Source of the DNA: Kitasatospora sp. A2-31 | GTDB lineage: Bacteria; Actinomycetota; Actinomycetes; Streptomycetales; Streptomycetaceae | Reading direction: 5' to 3' | Assembly (NCBI RefSeq): GCF_022288725.1 | Contig: NZ_JAKNTA010000004.1 | Coordinates: 592,104 to 656,103 of the forward strand | DNA: 64,000 bases | In this document: piece after piece, positions 32,445 to 43,035 of the stretch | Layout of the letters: each line of letters opens with the position of its first letter | Position numbering within the stretch: position 1 is the stretch's first letter | Made by a program: the position numbers and the translations under genes | Notes under the pieces: generated by a model | The model's input: only the letters and a program-made list of their open reading frames with translations | Databases searched by the model: none | Told to the model about the DNA's origin: nothing

Positions 32445-33212
32445 ATGACCCAGCGACTCGACGGCCGGGTGGCCGTCATCACCGGCGCGGGCAGCGGCAT
32501 CGGCCTGGCCACCGCGCGCCGGTTCGCCCAGGAGGGCGCCAAGGTGGTCTGCGCCGACCTCGACCCGGAGACCGGGGCCAAGACCGCCAACGAGGTGGGC
32601 GGCCTCTTCGTGGAGGTCGACGTCACCGACGAGCGGGCGGTGGAGGCCCTCTTCCAGAAGGCCGTCGACACCTACGGCCGGGTGGACATCGCCTTCAACA
32701 ACGCCGGCATCTCCCCGCCCGACGACGACTCCATCCTCACCACCGGCCTGGACGCCTGGAAGCGCGTCCAGGAGGTCAACCTGACCTCGGTCTACCTCTG
32801 CTGCAAGTACGCGATCCCGCACATGCAGCGCCAGGGCAAGGGCTCGATCATCAACACCGCGTCCTTCGTGGCCGTGATGGGCGCCGCCACCTCGCAGATC
32901 TCCTACAGCGCCTCCAAGGGCGGCGTGCTGGCGATGTCGCGCGAGCTGGGCGTGCAGTTCGCCCGCGAGGGCATCCGGGTCAACGCGCTCTGCCCCGGCC
33001 CGGTGAACACCCCGCTGCTCCAGGAGCTGTTCGCCAAGGACCCGGAGCGGGCCGCCCGCCGCCTGGTGCACATCCCGCTCGGCCGGTTCGCCGAGCCGGA
33101 GGAGATCGCCGCCGCGGTGGCCTTCCTCGCCTCCGACGACTCCTCCTTCATGACCGCCAACACCTTCCTGGTGGACGGCGGCATCTCCGGCGCGTACGTC
33201 ACCCCGCAGTAG
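32445..33212 (+). CDS. Short-chain dehydrogenase/reductase
   Basis: A 255-residue classical SDR. The NAD(P) motif is ITGAGSGIGLATARRF, followed by FNNAGISPP, NTASFVAVMG with the catalytic Ser region, and YSASKGGVLA with YxxxK. It ends with the usual ASDDSSFMTANTFLVDGG. GGAGGAG lies eight bases before the ATG. As the last gene of the operon, it could oxidise a hydroxy intermediate to the aldehyde, for example the gamma-glutamyl-ethanolamide alcohol; this order of steps is inferred. Confidence 0.87.
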   Translation: MTQRLDGRVAVITGAGSGIGLATARRFAQEGAKVVCADLDPETGAKTANEVGGLFVEVDVTDERAVEALFQKAVDTYGRVDIAFNNAGISPPDDDSILTTGLDAWKRVQEVNLTSVYLCCKYAIPHMQRQGKGSIINTASFVAVMGAATSQISYSASKGGVLAMSRELGVQFAREGIRVNALCPGPVNTPLLQELFAKDPERAARRLVHIPLGRFAEPEEIAAAVAFLASDDSSFMTANTFLVDGGISGAYVTPQ

Positions 33213-33224
33213 TCGGGAGCCGGC

Positions 33225-33264
33225 GCAGCGGCCGGGCGGACCCTCGGGACCGCCCGGCCGCTGC
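33225..33264. terminator. Terminator hairpin after the amine-utilisation operon
   Basis: A perfect 15-bp stem (GCAGCGGCCGGGCGG with its complement) and a 10-base loop begin 12 bases after the SDR stop. No T-tract follows. It ends the operon before katG. Confidence 0.85.
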
Positions 33265-33423
33265 CGTGCGCGGCGGTGCGGCGGGGATCCCGGCGAACCC
33301 GTCGGGCGGGACTGCTGCATCCGGCGTGTTGCGGACGGTCGCAGCGCTAGCCTGGGGACGGAAACACCCCCAGCACGGCAGGGGACGGCCGGGGCCCGGC
33401 GCCCCGGAGGTTCCACCGCTCGA

Positions 33424-33433
33424 GTTCTAGAAC
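33424..33433. promoter_or_regulatory. Palindrome GTTCTAGAAC upstream of katG
   Basis: A perfect 10-bp palindrome 32 bases before the katG ATG, in otherwise GC-rich sequence. It could be half of a redox-sensor operator. No furA-like gene, usual partner of katG in Streptomyces, lies immediately upstream. Function unproven. Confidence 0.35.
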
Positions 33434-33440
33434 ACCGTGA

Positions 33441-35690
<2,250 letters not shown>

Positions 35691-35757
35691 CCCGCCGGCC
35701 CCGCGCGGCCGGGCCGCCCCCACCCGGGCCGGCCCGGCCGGGCGGGTGCCGGACCGC

Positions 35758-35825
35758 CCGCCGCAACGCCGACTGCCGCGTCCCCGGGACCTTCCCCGGG
35801 GACGCGGCAGTCGGCGTTGCGGCGG
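35758..35825. terminator. 31-bp perfect hairpin between convergent katG and cluster genes
   Basis: Bases 35758-35788 pair perfectly with 35795-35825 around a six-base loop (ACCTTC). It lies between the katG stop and the ABM-type gene, which end toward each other, and so should stop both transcripts. The stem is much longer than a terminator needs. It marks the left border of the aureolic acid cluster. Confidence 0.9.
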
Positions 35826-35835
35826 CGCCGGGAGG

Positions 35836-36120
35836 TCAGTCCTCCTCGACGGTCTCGAACGCGTCGGGCTCGGGGGTGGCGAGCCCGCCGAGGTCGCGGA
35901 CCTTCTCGCGGAACGCGTCGGCGCTCATCGCCGCCCGGTGGGACTCCGCGTCGGTCCAGCGCGCCGTCTCGACGAAGACCTCCGGCCGGCGGAGCGAGCG
36001 GTAGAGGGTGTGGCTGAGGAAGCCGGGCTGGGCGCTCATGTGCTCGGTGATCCCGGTGAGGACCTTGCGGAAGGCCTCGACGTCGCCGTGCACGGTGAGC
36101 CGGTTGATGACGGTGATCAT
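35836..36120 (-). CDS. ABM-family monooxygenase/cyclase-like protein
   Basis: A 94-residue small alpha/beta-barrel protein of the antibiotic biosynthesis monooxygenase family. It begins ITVINRLTVHGDVEAFRKVL, then SAQPGFLSHTLYRSLRRPEVFVETARW, the diagnostic strand-helix-strand order, with an acidic end. ABM proteins in aromatic polyketide clusters oxidise rings without cofactors or help folding and release. Its ATG overlaps the stop of the acyl ligase gene. It is the last gene of a leftward run; its step in the aureolic pathway is unknown. Confidence 0.8.
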   Translation of the reverse strand: MITVINRLTVHGDVEAFRKVLTGITEHMSAQPGFLSHTLYRSLRRPEVFVETARWTDAESHRAAMSADAFREKVRDLGGLATPEPDAFETVEED

Positions 36121-37712
36121 GTCCTGTCTCCAGTGGGTCGGTCCGGGCGGGCCGCTCCGGTGGCCCGGCGCAGGTTGCGGCGGAGGATCTTGCCGTTCGG
36201 TGAGCGGGGGATGCGGTCGACCGCGTCCAGGTACCGGATGTGCTGGTAGTAGGGCAGCCGGCCGTTGACGAAGGCGGCCAGCTCGTCGAGCGAGGGGCCG
36301 CTTCCGTCGTCCGGGGCGAGCACGACGAAGGCGTGCGCGACCGCTCCGGTCGCCGGCTCCGGGTGGTCGACCACGGCGCAGTCCAGGACGGCCGGGTGGC
36401 GGATCAGCACCTCCTCGATCTCGGTCGGGGAGACCAGCCAGTTCTCGTGCTTGAAGACGTCCTTGAGCCGGTCGACCAGGAACAGGTGGCCGTCCTCCGC
36501 CTGGTAGCCGATGTCCCCGGTGGAGAACCAGCCGTCGGCGTCGGTCGCCGGACCGTCGGCGTTCAGGTAGCCGGCCATCAGCTGGGGGCCGCGGACCTGG
36601 ACCTCGCCCCGCTCCCCGGCGGGCAGCGGGGCCCGGGTCTGAACGTCCACCACCCGGCAGTCGGTCCCCGGGACGGGACGGCCGACCGAGCCCGGGCGGG
36701 GGTCGCCGGGCCGCTCGCAGTGGGTGAGCGGCGAGGTCTCCGCGAGTCCGTAGCCCTGCACCACCGGGACGCCGAACTGCTCGGCGAGCACCCGGGCGTG
36801 CGCCGGCAGGAGCGCCGACCCGCCGGACAGCACCGCGCGGACGGTGTCCAGCCGGAGCTCGCCCAGCCCCGGGTCGGCGGCCAGCGCCGCCAGCCGGACC
36901 GGCAGGCTGTAGAGGTGGGTGGCCCGGTTCCGGTTGGCCGCCGCGACGGCCGCGGTGGGCGCGGAGTCGGGGCAGAGCACCTGCGTCGCCGCCGCGTGGA
37001 CGGCCGAGTTGAGGTGCATCGGGTGGAACAGCGGCAGGTGGTTGACGGTGACGCTGTCGCCGTCCAGGCCGTGCACGGCGGCGATCTGCGCCGCGTTGGT
37101 GACCAGGTTGCGGTGCGTCAGCCGGACGGCCTTCGGATCACCGGTGGTGCCGCTGGTGAACTGGATGCACGCCACCGCGTCGGGGTCGGGCGCCGGTCCG
37201 CGCTCGCCGGGTGGCAGCAGCCCGGTCGGCAGCCGCTCGGCGGTGATCACCCCGCCCAGCTTCGGCAGCCGCGGGCGCAGCCGCTCCAGCCGCTCGGCGA
37301 CCTGCGGCGGGGCGACCACCGCCGCGACCTCCGCGGTGCCCAGGGCGTGCACCATCGCGTCGTCGCCCATCAGCGGGTTGACGACGGCGACGGTGTGGCC
37401 GGCCCGGACGGCGCCGTAGTACGCGACCACGAACGGCACGTCGAGGGCGGCCACCACGCCCACCACCGCGCCGGTTCCCCCGACCGCGGCGGTGAGGGCG
37501 CCGGCCGCGGTGTCCACCTCGGCGTCGAGGTCGGCGTAGGTGGTGTCGCCGAGGGGGGTGCGCAGGGCGACCCGGTCAGGGGCCACGGCGGCGGCCCGGC
37601 GCAGCAGGCCGTCGAGCGCGAGCTCGGGCACCGGGCCGGGGACCGGCCCGGGGTCGCCGTCGGTGCCGGTGCCGGCGGCGGGGGAGGCGTCGGTGTCAGT
37701 CACGGGCCGCAC
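36117..37712 (-). CDS. Acyl-CoA ligase (AMP-binding), MtmL/CmmL-like
   Basis: A full-length 531-residue ANL ligase: FTSGTTGDPKAVRLTHRNL as the phosphate loop, GYGLAETSPLTH as the adenine motif, GWFSTGDIGYQAEDGHLFLVDRLKD as the hinge, and a complete C-terminal domain ending PRSPNGKILRRNL with the catalytic Lys. A GTG at 37712 is chosen because GAGGAG lies seven bases upstream; it overlaps the cyclase gene by 17 bases. Aureolic acid clusters carry such a ligase (MtmL in mithramycin), important for polyketide formation in a way that is not fully clear. Confidence 0.85.
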   Translation of the reverse strand: MRPVTDTDASPAAGTGTDGDPGPVPGPVPELALDGLLRRAAAVAPDRVALRTPLGDTTYADLDAEVDTAAGALTAAVGGTGAVVGVVAALDVPFVVAYYGAVRAGHTVAVVNPLMGDDAMVHALGTAEVAAVVAPPQVAERLERLRPRLPKLGGVITAERLPTGLLPPGERGPAPDPDAVACIQFTSGTTGDPKAVRLTHRNLVTNAAQIAAVHGLDGDSVTVNHLPLFHPMHLNSAVHAAATQVLCPDSAPTAAVAAANRNRATHLYSLPVRLAALAADPGLGELRLDTVRAVLSGGSALLPAHARVLAEQFGVPVVQGYGLAETSPLTHCERPGDPRPGSVGRPVPGTDCRVVDVQTRAPLPAGERGEVQVRGPQLMAGYLNADGPATDADGWFSTGDIGYQAEDGHLFLVDRLKDVFKHENWLVSPTEIEEVLIRHPAVLDCAVVDHPEPATGAVAHAFVVLAPDDGSGPSLDELAAFVNGRLPYYQHIRYLDAVDRIPRSPNGKILRRNLRRATGAARPDRPTGDRT

Positions 37713-38655
37713 GGAGGCGCTCCTCGGCGAACTGCTGCGCGTAGCGCAGGGTCTGCAGGCTGTTGGTGCTGAGCACCCGGCGCAGGTAGGCGCGGGCGTC
37801 GGCGACCGTGGTGCCCTCGCCGAGCAGGTGGAGGGCGGAGGGCTTGATGGTGGCGGTGTGCCGGGCCCGGGCGATGACGCCCTCGGGGGTCTCCTCGAAG
37901 ACCCAGTGGCCGGTGTGGCCGTCCAGCAGGGCGGGGAGGTTGATCTGCTTGTAGATGATCTTGTTGATCTCCGGCAGGCAGACCCGGACCGACCGGGTGG
38001 TGTGCTCGCTCCCGTCCGGGGTGTGGGTGTGCATGTCGAAGAACTGCACGCCCGGGACCTCCTCGGTCATGTCGAGCTTGGTGACGTGCGGGACGCGCTC
38101 GGGCCACTTGTCCGCGGCGTAGAGGAACTCGTAGACGTCCTCCAGCCGGCCGCCGATGAACAGCGGGTCCTCGAAGGAGATGACCCGGGGCTCCAGGTCG
38201 TCCCACTGCTCGGCGCTCTCGCGCAGCGACTCCAGCTGGGCGGGGGCGCGCTCCTCGTGCTCGGCGGTGATCCGGGCGGCCGCGTCGGGGTCGTCGCCGG
38301 CCGTGGTGAAGGTGTGGACGAGCTCGACCGCGGTCGCGCCCGCGCCGTGTGGGGTGAACGCCCAGGTGGCGGTGGACGAGGCGAGCGGGGCCGGCGGGGC
38401 CACCTGTTCCAGGGTGATCCGCAGGCCGCTGCGGTCGAGCCGGCGGCGGGCGTCCCAGGAGTGCACGCCGGTGCCGCCGGTCAGCGCCCAGCGGCGGACC
38501 AGCTGGGTGCCGTCGGCGTCCTCCTCGAGGATCTCGCCGTGCACGGCGGGGCCGAAGTGCTGCACCCAGGCGGCGAGGTCGGCCGTCAGGTCGAAGCAGA
38601 GCTCGGCGGGCGCCTGGACGACCGCGTTGTGCCGGACGGTGTGCGTGGTCGACAT
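37696..38655 (-). CDS. Didomain aromatase/cyclase (SRPBCC), MtmQ/CmmQ-like
   Basis: A 319-residue protein made of two SRPBCC (START-like) domains, about residues 1-150 and 160-310. Domain one starts HTVRHNAVVQAPAELCFDL, domain two has EDVYEFLYAADKWPERVPHV. This is the size and layout of type II PKS didomain aromatase/cyclases that close and aromatise the first ring after ketoreduction or direct C7-C12-type folding. In the mithramycin and chromomycin pathways MtmQ/CmmQ does this. AGAGGA before the ATG. It confirms that the cluster makes an aromatic polyketide although the KS, CLF and ACP genes are outside the window. Confidence 0.88.
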   Translation of the reverse strand: MSTTHTVRHNAVVQAPAELCFDLTADLAAWVQHFGPAVHGEILEEDADGTQLVRRWALTGGTGVHSWDARRRLDRSGLRITLEQVAPPAPLASSTATWAFTPHGAGATAVELVHTFTTAGDDPDAAARITAEHEERAPAQLESLRESAEQWDDLEPRVISFEDPLFIGGRLEDVYEFLYAADKWPERVPHVTKLDMTEEVPGVQFFDMHTHTPDGSEHTTRSVRVCLPEINKIIYKQINLPALLDGHTGHWVFEETPEGVIARARHTATIKPSALHLLGEGTTVADARAYLRRVLSTNSLQTLRYAQQFAEERLRAARD

Positions 38656-38671
38656 GCTGTTTCCTCTCTCA

Positions 38672-38695
38672 ACGGGGAGCTCGACGGGGAGCTCG
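38672..38695. repeat. 12-bp direct repeat upstream of the aromatase gene
   Basis: ACGGGGAGCTCG occurs twice head to tail, 16 bases upstream of the aromatase/cyclase ATG, in a 131-base gap. On the coding strand it reads CGAGCTCCCCGT twice and then TTGAGAG. It may be a protein-binding site for a promoter inside the leftward run. Confidence 0.5.
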
Positions 38696-38786
38696 GTGGG
38701 CCGGAGCCCGGGGCTGACGGAGCGCCGGAGGCGCTTCGCGGTGAGGGCGGGTGGTCGGGGCGCGGCCGGTCGGGGCGCGCTCCGGG

Positions 38787-39548
38787 TCAGCGGCCGCCGG
38801 AGACGTCGACGACGGCGCCGGTGATGTTGCCGTTCGCCTCCGAGCAGAGGAAGGCGACGGTGCGGGCCACGTCCTCGGGCGCGCTGAGCCGACCGGTCGG
38901 GGTGCGCAGCCGTTCCCGCTCGCGGACCTCGGCCGGCAGGTCGGCGAGGACGCCGTCGGTCCGGGTCAGGCCGGGGCTGACCACGTTGACCAGGACTCCG
39001 TCCGGCCCGGCGTCCCAGGCGAGGCTGCGGGCGAAACCGTGCAGGGCGGCCTTGCCCGCGGCGTAGAACTCCTGACCGGGAGCGCCGTCCCGGGCGAGGT
39101 GGGAGGAGACCAGCGCCACCCGGCCCCAGCCGCGGGCACGCATCCCGGGGAGCACCAGCTGGACGGTGCGCAGGGTCTGCTCCAGGTTGTCCCGCAGCAG
39201 CGGCTGCCACTCCGCGGCCGGCACCTCCTCGGTGCGGGTGCCGGGCGGCCGGCGCCGGCCGCGCCGCAGCGCGTTGGCCACCAGGACGTCGACGCCGCCC
39301 CACCGCCGCTCCACCTCGGCGTACGCCGCGGCGACGGAGTCCGGATCGCCCAGGTCGTACGGCACGGCGAGGGCCCGGCCGGCCGCGGCGCCGAGCTCCT
39401 CGGCGAGGGCCCGGGCCCTCGCCTCGCCGGTGCGGTAGGTGAGCGCCACCCGGGCGCCCTCGGCCGCGAACGCCCGCGCGGTGTGCCGGCCGATGCCGGC
39501 GGAGGCGCCGGTGACCAGCACCGTCCGGCCGCTGAGCCCGAGGTCCAC
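38787..39548 (-). CDS. SDR ketoreductase of the polyketide pathway
   Basis: A classical SDR of about 253 residues. VLVTGASAGIGRHTARAF is the NADPH site, LVANALRRGR the NAG-like region, VALVSSHLARDG the Ser region and FYAAGKAALHG the YxxxK motif. The GTG at 39548 is preferred over the GTG at 39554 because GGAGGT lies six bases before the former but only one base before the latter. Mithramycin-type clusters have two such reductases (TI and TII), acting on the tetracyclic or side-chain intermediate. It follows a flavin monooxygenase gene by overlap or 2 bases. Confidence 0.82.
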   Translation of the reverse strand: MDLGLSGRTVLVTGASAGIGRHTARAFAAEGARVALTYRTGEARARALAEELGAAAGRALAVPYDLGDPDSVAAAYAEVERRWGGVDVLVANALRRGRRRPPGTRTEEVPAAEWQPLLRDNLEQTLRTVQLVLPGMRARGWGRVALVSSHLARDGAPGQEFYAAGKAALHGFARSLAWDAGPDGVLVNVVSPGLTRTDGVLADLPAEVRERERLRTPTGRLSAPEDVARTVAFLCSEANGNITGAVVDVSGGR

Positions 39549-39550
39549 GG

Positions 39551-41194
39551 TCACACCTCCCGGGGGGCGCGGCGCCGGCCGCGCAGCACGTCGAGGGCGA
39601 CGGCGAGGTCCGCGGGGGAGAGCCGGTCACCGCGCGCGCAGAGGTAGCCGTCCGGCCTGACCAGCAGCCAGCCGCCGGGCGGCAGGCCGAGGTCGGCGCG
39701 GAGCGCGCCGCCGGGGTCCGGCAGCGCGCCCGGGCCGTCGCCGGCCACGGTGCGCACCGACAGCCACTCGCCGTGCTCCGCGCGGGCCGCCGCGGCCGCC
39801 TCGGCCGCGCCCGCGGGGCCGGCGGCCACCAGCAGGCTGGGCCGCAGCTCGCGCAGCTCGTCGAGCAGGGCGGTCCAACCGGGGCCGTCGGCCCGCTCCG
39901 CGGTGACCTGGCTCAGCCGGCTCCCGGGGCGCGGTCCGGCGGCTCCGGCGGGACGGCGGTCGGGCACGGTGAGCGGACTGTCGGCGTACTCCAGCGCCAG
40001 GGCGGACATCGAACCGATGATCTTCCGCTCGATCCGGCCGCGCAGCGGTGCGAAGGCGCGGACCAGGGCGAACACCACGGGCAGGGCCGCGCCGGCGGCG
40101 GAGTTGCGCAGCTGCACCAGGCGGGTGGCCTTGCGGGTGGAGCCGAGCAGGGCCCGGCCGACCGGCACCCGCTCGGCCGAGTAGCTGTCGAGCAGGGCGG
40201 GGTCCGCGTGGCCGTGCTCGACCAGGGCGAGCTTCCAGGCGAGGTTGTAGGCGTCCTGGAGGCCGGTGTTGAGGCCCTGGCCCGAGGCGGGGCTGTGCAC
40301 GTGGGCGGCGTCCCCGGCGAGCAGGCAGCGGCCGCTGCGCATCGCCGGGATCATCCGCTGCTGGATGGTGAAGACCGACACCCAGCCGGGCCGGTGCACG
40401 GTGACGGGCCGGCCGAGCCCGCGGCGCAGCTTGCCGGCGAACCGCTCGGCGACGTCCTGCGGATCGCCCTCGTACGAGGTGTCGGCGGTGTCCAGCAGCC
40501 GCCACTTGCCCTCCTGCGGGAAGGGGATGGCCATCACCGTGCCGCTGCCGACCTTGATCCAGTGGATGCTGTTCTGCGGCAGGTCCACGTCGACCTCGGC
40601 GTCGGCGATCAGCCAGGTCTCGGTGGAGTCGCCGATCAGCGGCAGCCCGAGCAGCCGGCGGACGGTGCTGTGCCCGCCGTCGCAGCCCACCAGCCAGCCG
40701 ACGGTGGTGCGTTCGGGGCCGGCCGGGCCGCTCAGCTCGACGGTGACGCCGTCCTCCTGCTGCTCGAAGCCCTCCAGTCGCACCCCCCACTCGATCTCCA
40801 CGCCCTGCTTGGCGACGGCCTGGCGCAGCACGTCCTCGGTGGCGGCCTGGTCGATCATCAGGGTCATCGGGAACCGGGTCGGCACCCGCGAGTAGTCCGG
40901 GCCCAGCACGGCCAGCCGGCGGCCGTCGAGGTGCATGGTGAAGCGCTGGATCACCCGGCCGCGCGGCATCATGTCGGCCAGCACGCCCTGCTGGTCGTAG
41001 ACCTCCAGCGACCGGGCGTGCGTCGCCATCGCCCGGCTGGTGGCGGCCGGGCCCTCGGCCGCGTCGACCAGCCGCACCGGCACGCCGCGCCGGGCCAGTT
41101 CGAGCGCCGTCGCCAGGCCGACCGGGCCGGCGCCCGCGATCAGTACCCGCGGCCCGTCCGGCGGCGCCGCCGGGCCCTTCTCCGCCGTCGTCAT
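39551..41194 (-). CDS. FAD-dependent aromatic monooxygenase
   Basis: A 547-residue class A flavoprotein hydroxylase of the PgaE/RdmE type. VLIAGAGPVGLATALELARRG binds FAD, GWLVGCDGGHSTVRRLLG is the DG motif, and GRCLLAGDAAHVHSPASGQGLNTG the GD motif; a thioredoxin-like C-terminal domain closes the protein. Such enzymes hydroxylate aromatic polyketide rings with NAD(P)H. In the aureolic acid pathway several oxygenases act; this one is likely a ring hydroxylase (MtmOI/OII-like). AGGAGG before the ATG, 4-base overlap with the epimerase gene. Confidence 0.87.
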   Translation of the reverse strand: MTTAEKGPAAPPDGPRVLIAGAGPVGLATALELARRGVPVRLVDAAEGPAATSRAMATHARSLEVYDQQGVLADMMPRGRVIQRFTMHLDGRRLAVLGPDYSRVPTRFPMTLMIDQAATEDVLRQAVAKQGVEIEWGVRLEGFEQQEDGVTVELSGPAGPERTTVGWLVGCDGGHSTVRRLLGLPLIGDSTETWLIADAEVDVDLPQNSIHWIKVGSGTVMAIPFPQEGKWRLLDTADTSYEGDPQDVAERFAGKLRRGLGRPVTVHRPGWVSVFTIQQRMIPAMRSGRCLLAGDAAHVHSPASGQGLNTGLQDAYNLAWKLALVEHGHADPALLDSYSAERVPVGRALLGSTRKATRLVQLRNSAAGAALPVVFALVRAFAPLRGRIERKIIGSMSALALEYADSPLTVPDRRPAGAAGPRPGSRLSQVTAERADGPGWTALLDELRELRPSLLVAAGPAGAAEAAAAARAEHGEWLSVRTVAGDGPGALPDPGGALRADLGLPPGGWLLVRPDGYLCARGDRLSPADLAVALDVLRGRRRAPREV

Positions 41195-41835
41195 GTCCGC
41201 CTCCTGGCAGTCTCGGTGGGGCCGGCCGGTCCGGTGGGGTCCGTGGCGGGGCCGGCGGGGGAGCCGGCCGCGCGGGCGGCCGGGGCGAGCGGGAGCAGCC
41301 CGGCGCGCCACGCCTCGGCGAGCGTCGGGGCGAGGCGGTCGCGGTCGGAGAGCAGCCGGTCCGGGGCTTCCGGCCACGGCAGGGCGAGCTCCGGGTCCAG
41401 CGGGTGGACCGCCCGCTCCAGCTCGGGCCGGTAGGGCGCGGAGCACAGGTAGAGCACCGTGGCGTCCTCGGTGAGCGCGGTGAAGCCGTGGCCCAGCCCC
41501 GGGGCGAGCTGCACGGCCCGCCAGTGGCCGGGTCCGAGCCGGACCGAGTCCCAACGGCCGAACGTGGGCGAGCCGACCCGGAGGTCGACCACGACGTCCA
41601 GCACCTCCCCGGCCACGCAGGTGACGTACCGGGCCTGCCCCGGCGGTGTGCTGACGTAGTGGATGCCGCGGACCACGCCCCGGCGGGAGACCGAGAGCCC
41701 GGCCAGGGCCACCGGCATCGGCCCGTCGGGGCCGACCGGCCGGTCCACCGAGTACAGCTCAGCGAAGGCGCCGCGCTCGTCGTGGTGCGGCCGCAGGGTG
41801 ACCTCCCACGCCCCCTCCACCGCTAACGGGCGCAT
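41191..41835 (-). CDS. dTDP-4-dehydro-6-deoxysugar 3,5-epimerase (RmlC-like, CmmF candidate)
   Basis: A 214-residue cupin of the RmlC family. The motif RRGVVRGIHYVSTPPGQARYV holds the catalytic His, VLDVVVDLRVGSPTFGRWDSV is the next strand, and GLGHGFTALTEDATVLYLCSAPY closes the active site. It converts a D-configured 4-keto sugar to the L series. Mithramycin contains only D sugars, whereas chromomycin carries L-chromose B, so this gene argues for a chromomycin-like product. An Ala/Pro-rich tail follows residue 185. It starts inside the preceding glycosyltransferase gene (13-base overlap). Confidence 0.87.
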   Translation of the reverse strand: MRPLAVEGAWEVTLRPHHDERGAFAELYSVDRPVGPDGPMPVALAGLSVSRRGVVRGIHYVSTPPGQARYVTCVAGEVLDVVVDLRVGSPTFGRWDSVRLGPGHWRAVQLAPGLGHGFTALTEDATVLYLCSAPYRPELERAVHPLDPELALPWPEAPDRLLSDRDRLAPTLAEAWRAGLLPLAPAARAAGSPAGPATDPTGPAGPTETARRRT

Positions 41836-42983
41836 GCCGCACGCTCCTTCCGCACCAGCTCCGCCAGCACCGGGACGACCTGCGCGGGCGCGGGGAGGCC
41901 GGCGATCTCCCCGGCCAGCCCGGCCGCGGCCGTCCGCGCCGCCGGATCCGCCAGCAGCGCCCGCACGCCGTCTGCGACGGCCGCCGCGTCGGCCCGCTCG
42001 GGGGGCAGCCAGCGGCCCGCGCCGAGCCCTGACAGCCGCTGCGCGTACGCGGTGGTGTCGGACAGGTAGAACGGCAGGACCAGCTGCGGCAGGCCGTGCA
42101 CCAGGGCCGTCATCGCCGTGCCCGGGCCGCCGTGGTGGACCACCAGGTCGCAGGCCGGCAGCACGGTGTCCAACGGGAGCCAGCCCGCCGCGCGCACCGA
42201 AGCGGGCAGTGCTCCGGTGGGCGCGGCGTCACCGGCGGCGAGCACCGTCTCCACGCCCGCCGCGTCCAGGGCGGCCGGCAGCGCGGCCAGCAGCCCGGCC
42301 CTGGCGGCCGGTGCCATCGAACCCAGCGTCACGCAGACCCGGGGGCGCTCGCGCGGTTCGCGGAGCCAGGGCGGCACCCGGGCCGGTCCGTTGTACGGGA
42401 CGTAGCGGATCCGGTGGACCGGCCCGGCCGGCCCGTCCGGGAGCTGCAGCCGTGCCGGGCACGGGTCCAGCCGCAGCCGCGGCGCCGGCAGCCCGGGCAG
42501 TCCCAGGGCGGCCAGCTCCGGCGCGAGCTCCTGCTCCGCCGCCTCCGCGTACAGCCCGGAGAGCCGCAGTCCCCAGCCGTGCTCCACCCAGGGCAGCCCG
42601 AGCCGGGCGGCGGCCAACCGGCCCGCGTACTCGGTCGGCTCACTGACCACCAGGTCCGGGCGCCAGCGCTCGGCGATCCGCAGCGTCCGCTCCAGGACGT
42701 GCGCGGCCAGCCGCCCGAAGCCGCGCCCGCTGCGCCGCACCCGCCCCTGCGGGTCGGCCGGCCGGGCGGCCGGCGTGCCGTCCCGCTCGAAGCCGATCAT
42801 CCCGCCCATCGACACCGCGCCGGCACTGGCGACGGCGGGCAGGCCCGCCTCGCCCGCCACCCCGGCGAATTCCCCGGGAGCCGCCAGCAGGACTTCGTGG
42901 CCCGCCGCCCGCAGTGCCCAGGAAAGGGGCACGAGCGGCAGGACATGCCCGTACATGGGCGCCGTCGTGAGCAGAATCCTCAT
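41823..42983 (-). CDS. Glycosyltransferase (GT-B, aureolic acid type)
   Basis: A 386-residue macrolide/aromatic polyketide-type GT1 enzyme. It starts MRILLTTAPMYGHVLPLVPL, the acceptor-domain Gly-rich loop, and has RYVPYNGPARVPPWL before the hinge, RVCVTLGSMAP at the start of the nucleotide-sugar domain, and CDLVVHHGGPGTAMTALVHGLPQLVLP as the donor site. It transfers a dTDP-deoxysugar to the aglycone or growing chain. Start ATG at 42983, chosen over a GTG at 42992. It is the first gene of a leftward run and diverges from another glycosyltransferase. One of four in the cluster. Confidence 0.88.
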   Translation of the reverse strand: MRILLTTAPMYGHVLPLVPLSWALRAAGHEVLLAAPGEFAGVAGEAGLPAVASAGAVSMGGMIGFERDGTPAARPADPQGRVRRSGRGFGRLAAHVLERTLRIAERWRPDLVVSEPTEYAGRLAAARLGLPWVEHGWGLRLSGLYAEAAEQELAPELAALGLPGLPAPRLRLDPCPARLQLPDGPAGPVHRIRYVPYNGPARVPPWLREPRERPRVCVTLGSMAPAARAGLLAALPAALDAAGVETVLAAGDAAPTGALPASVRAAGWLPLDTVLPACDLVVHHGGPGTAMTALVHGLPQLVLPFYLSDTTAYAQRLSGLGAGRWLPPERADAAAVADGVRALLADPAARTAAAGLAGEIAGLPAPAQVVPVLAELVRKERAACAR

Positions 42984-43035
42984 GCGCCCCACGATGGCAG
43001 AGCGGGGCCGCCCGGAATAGGCCGGAAGCCGCTCC

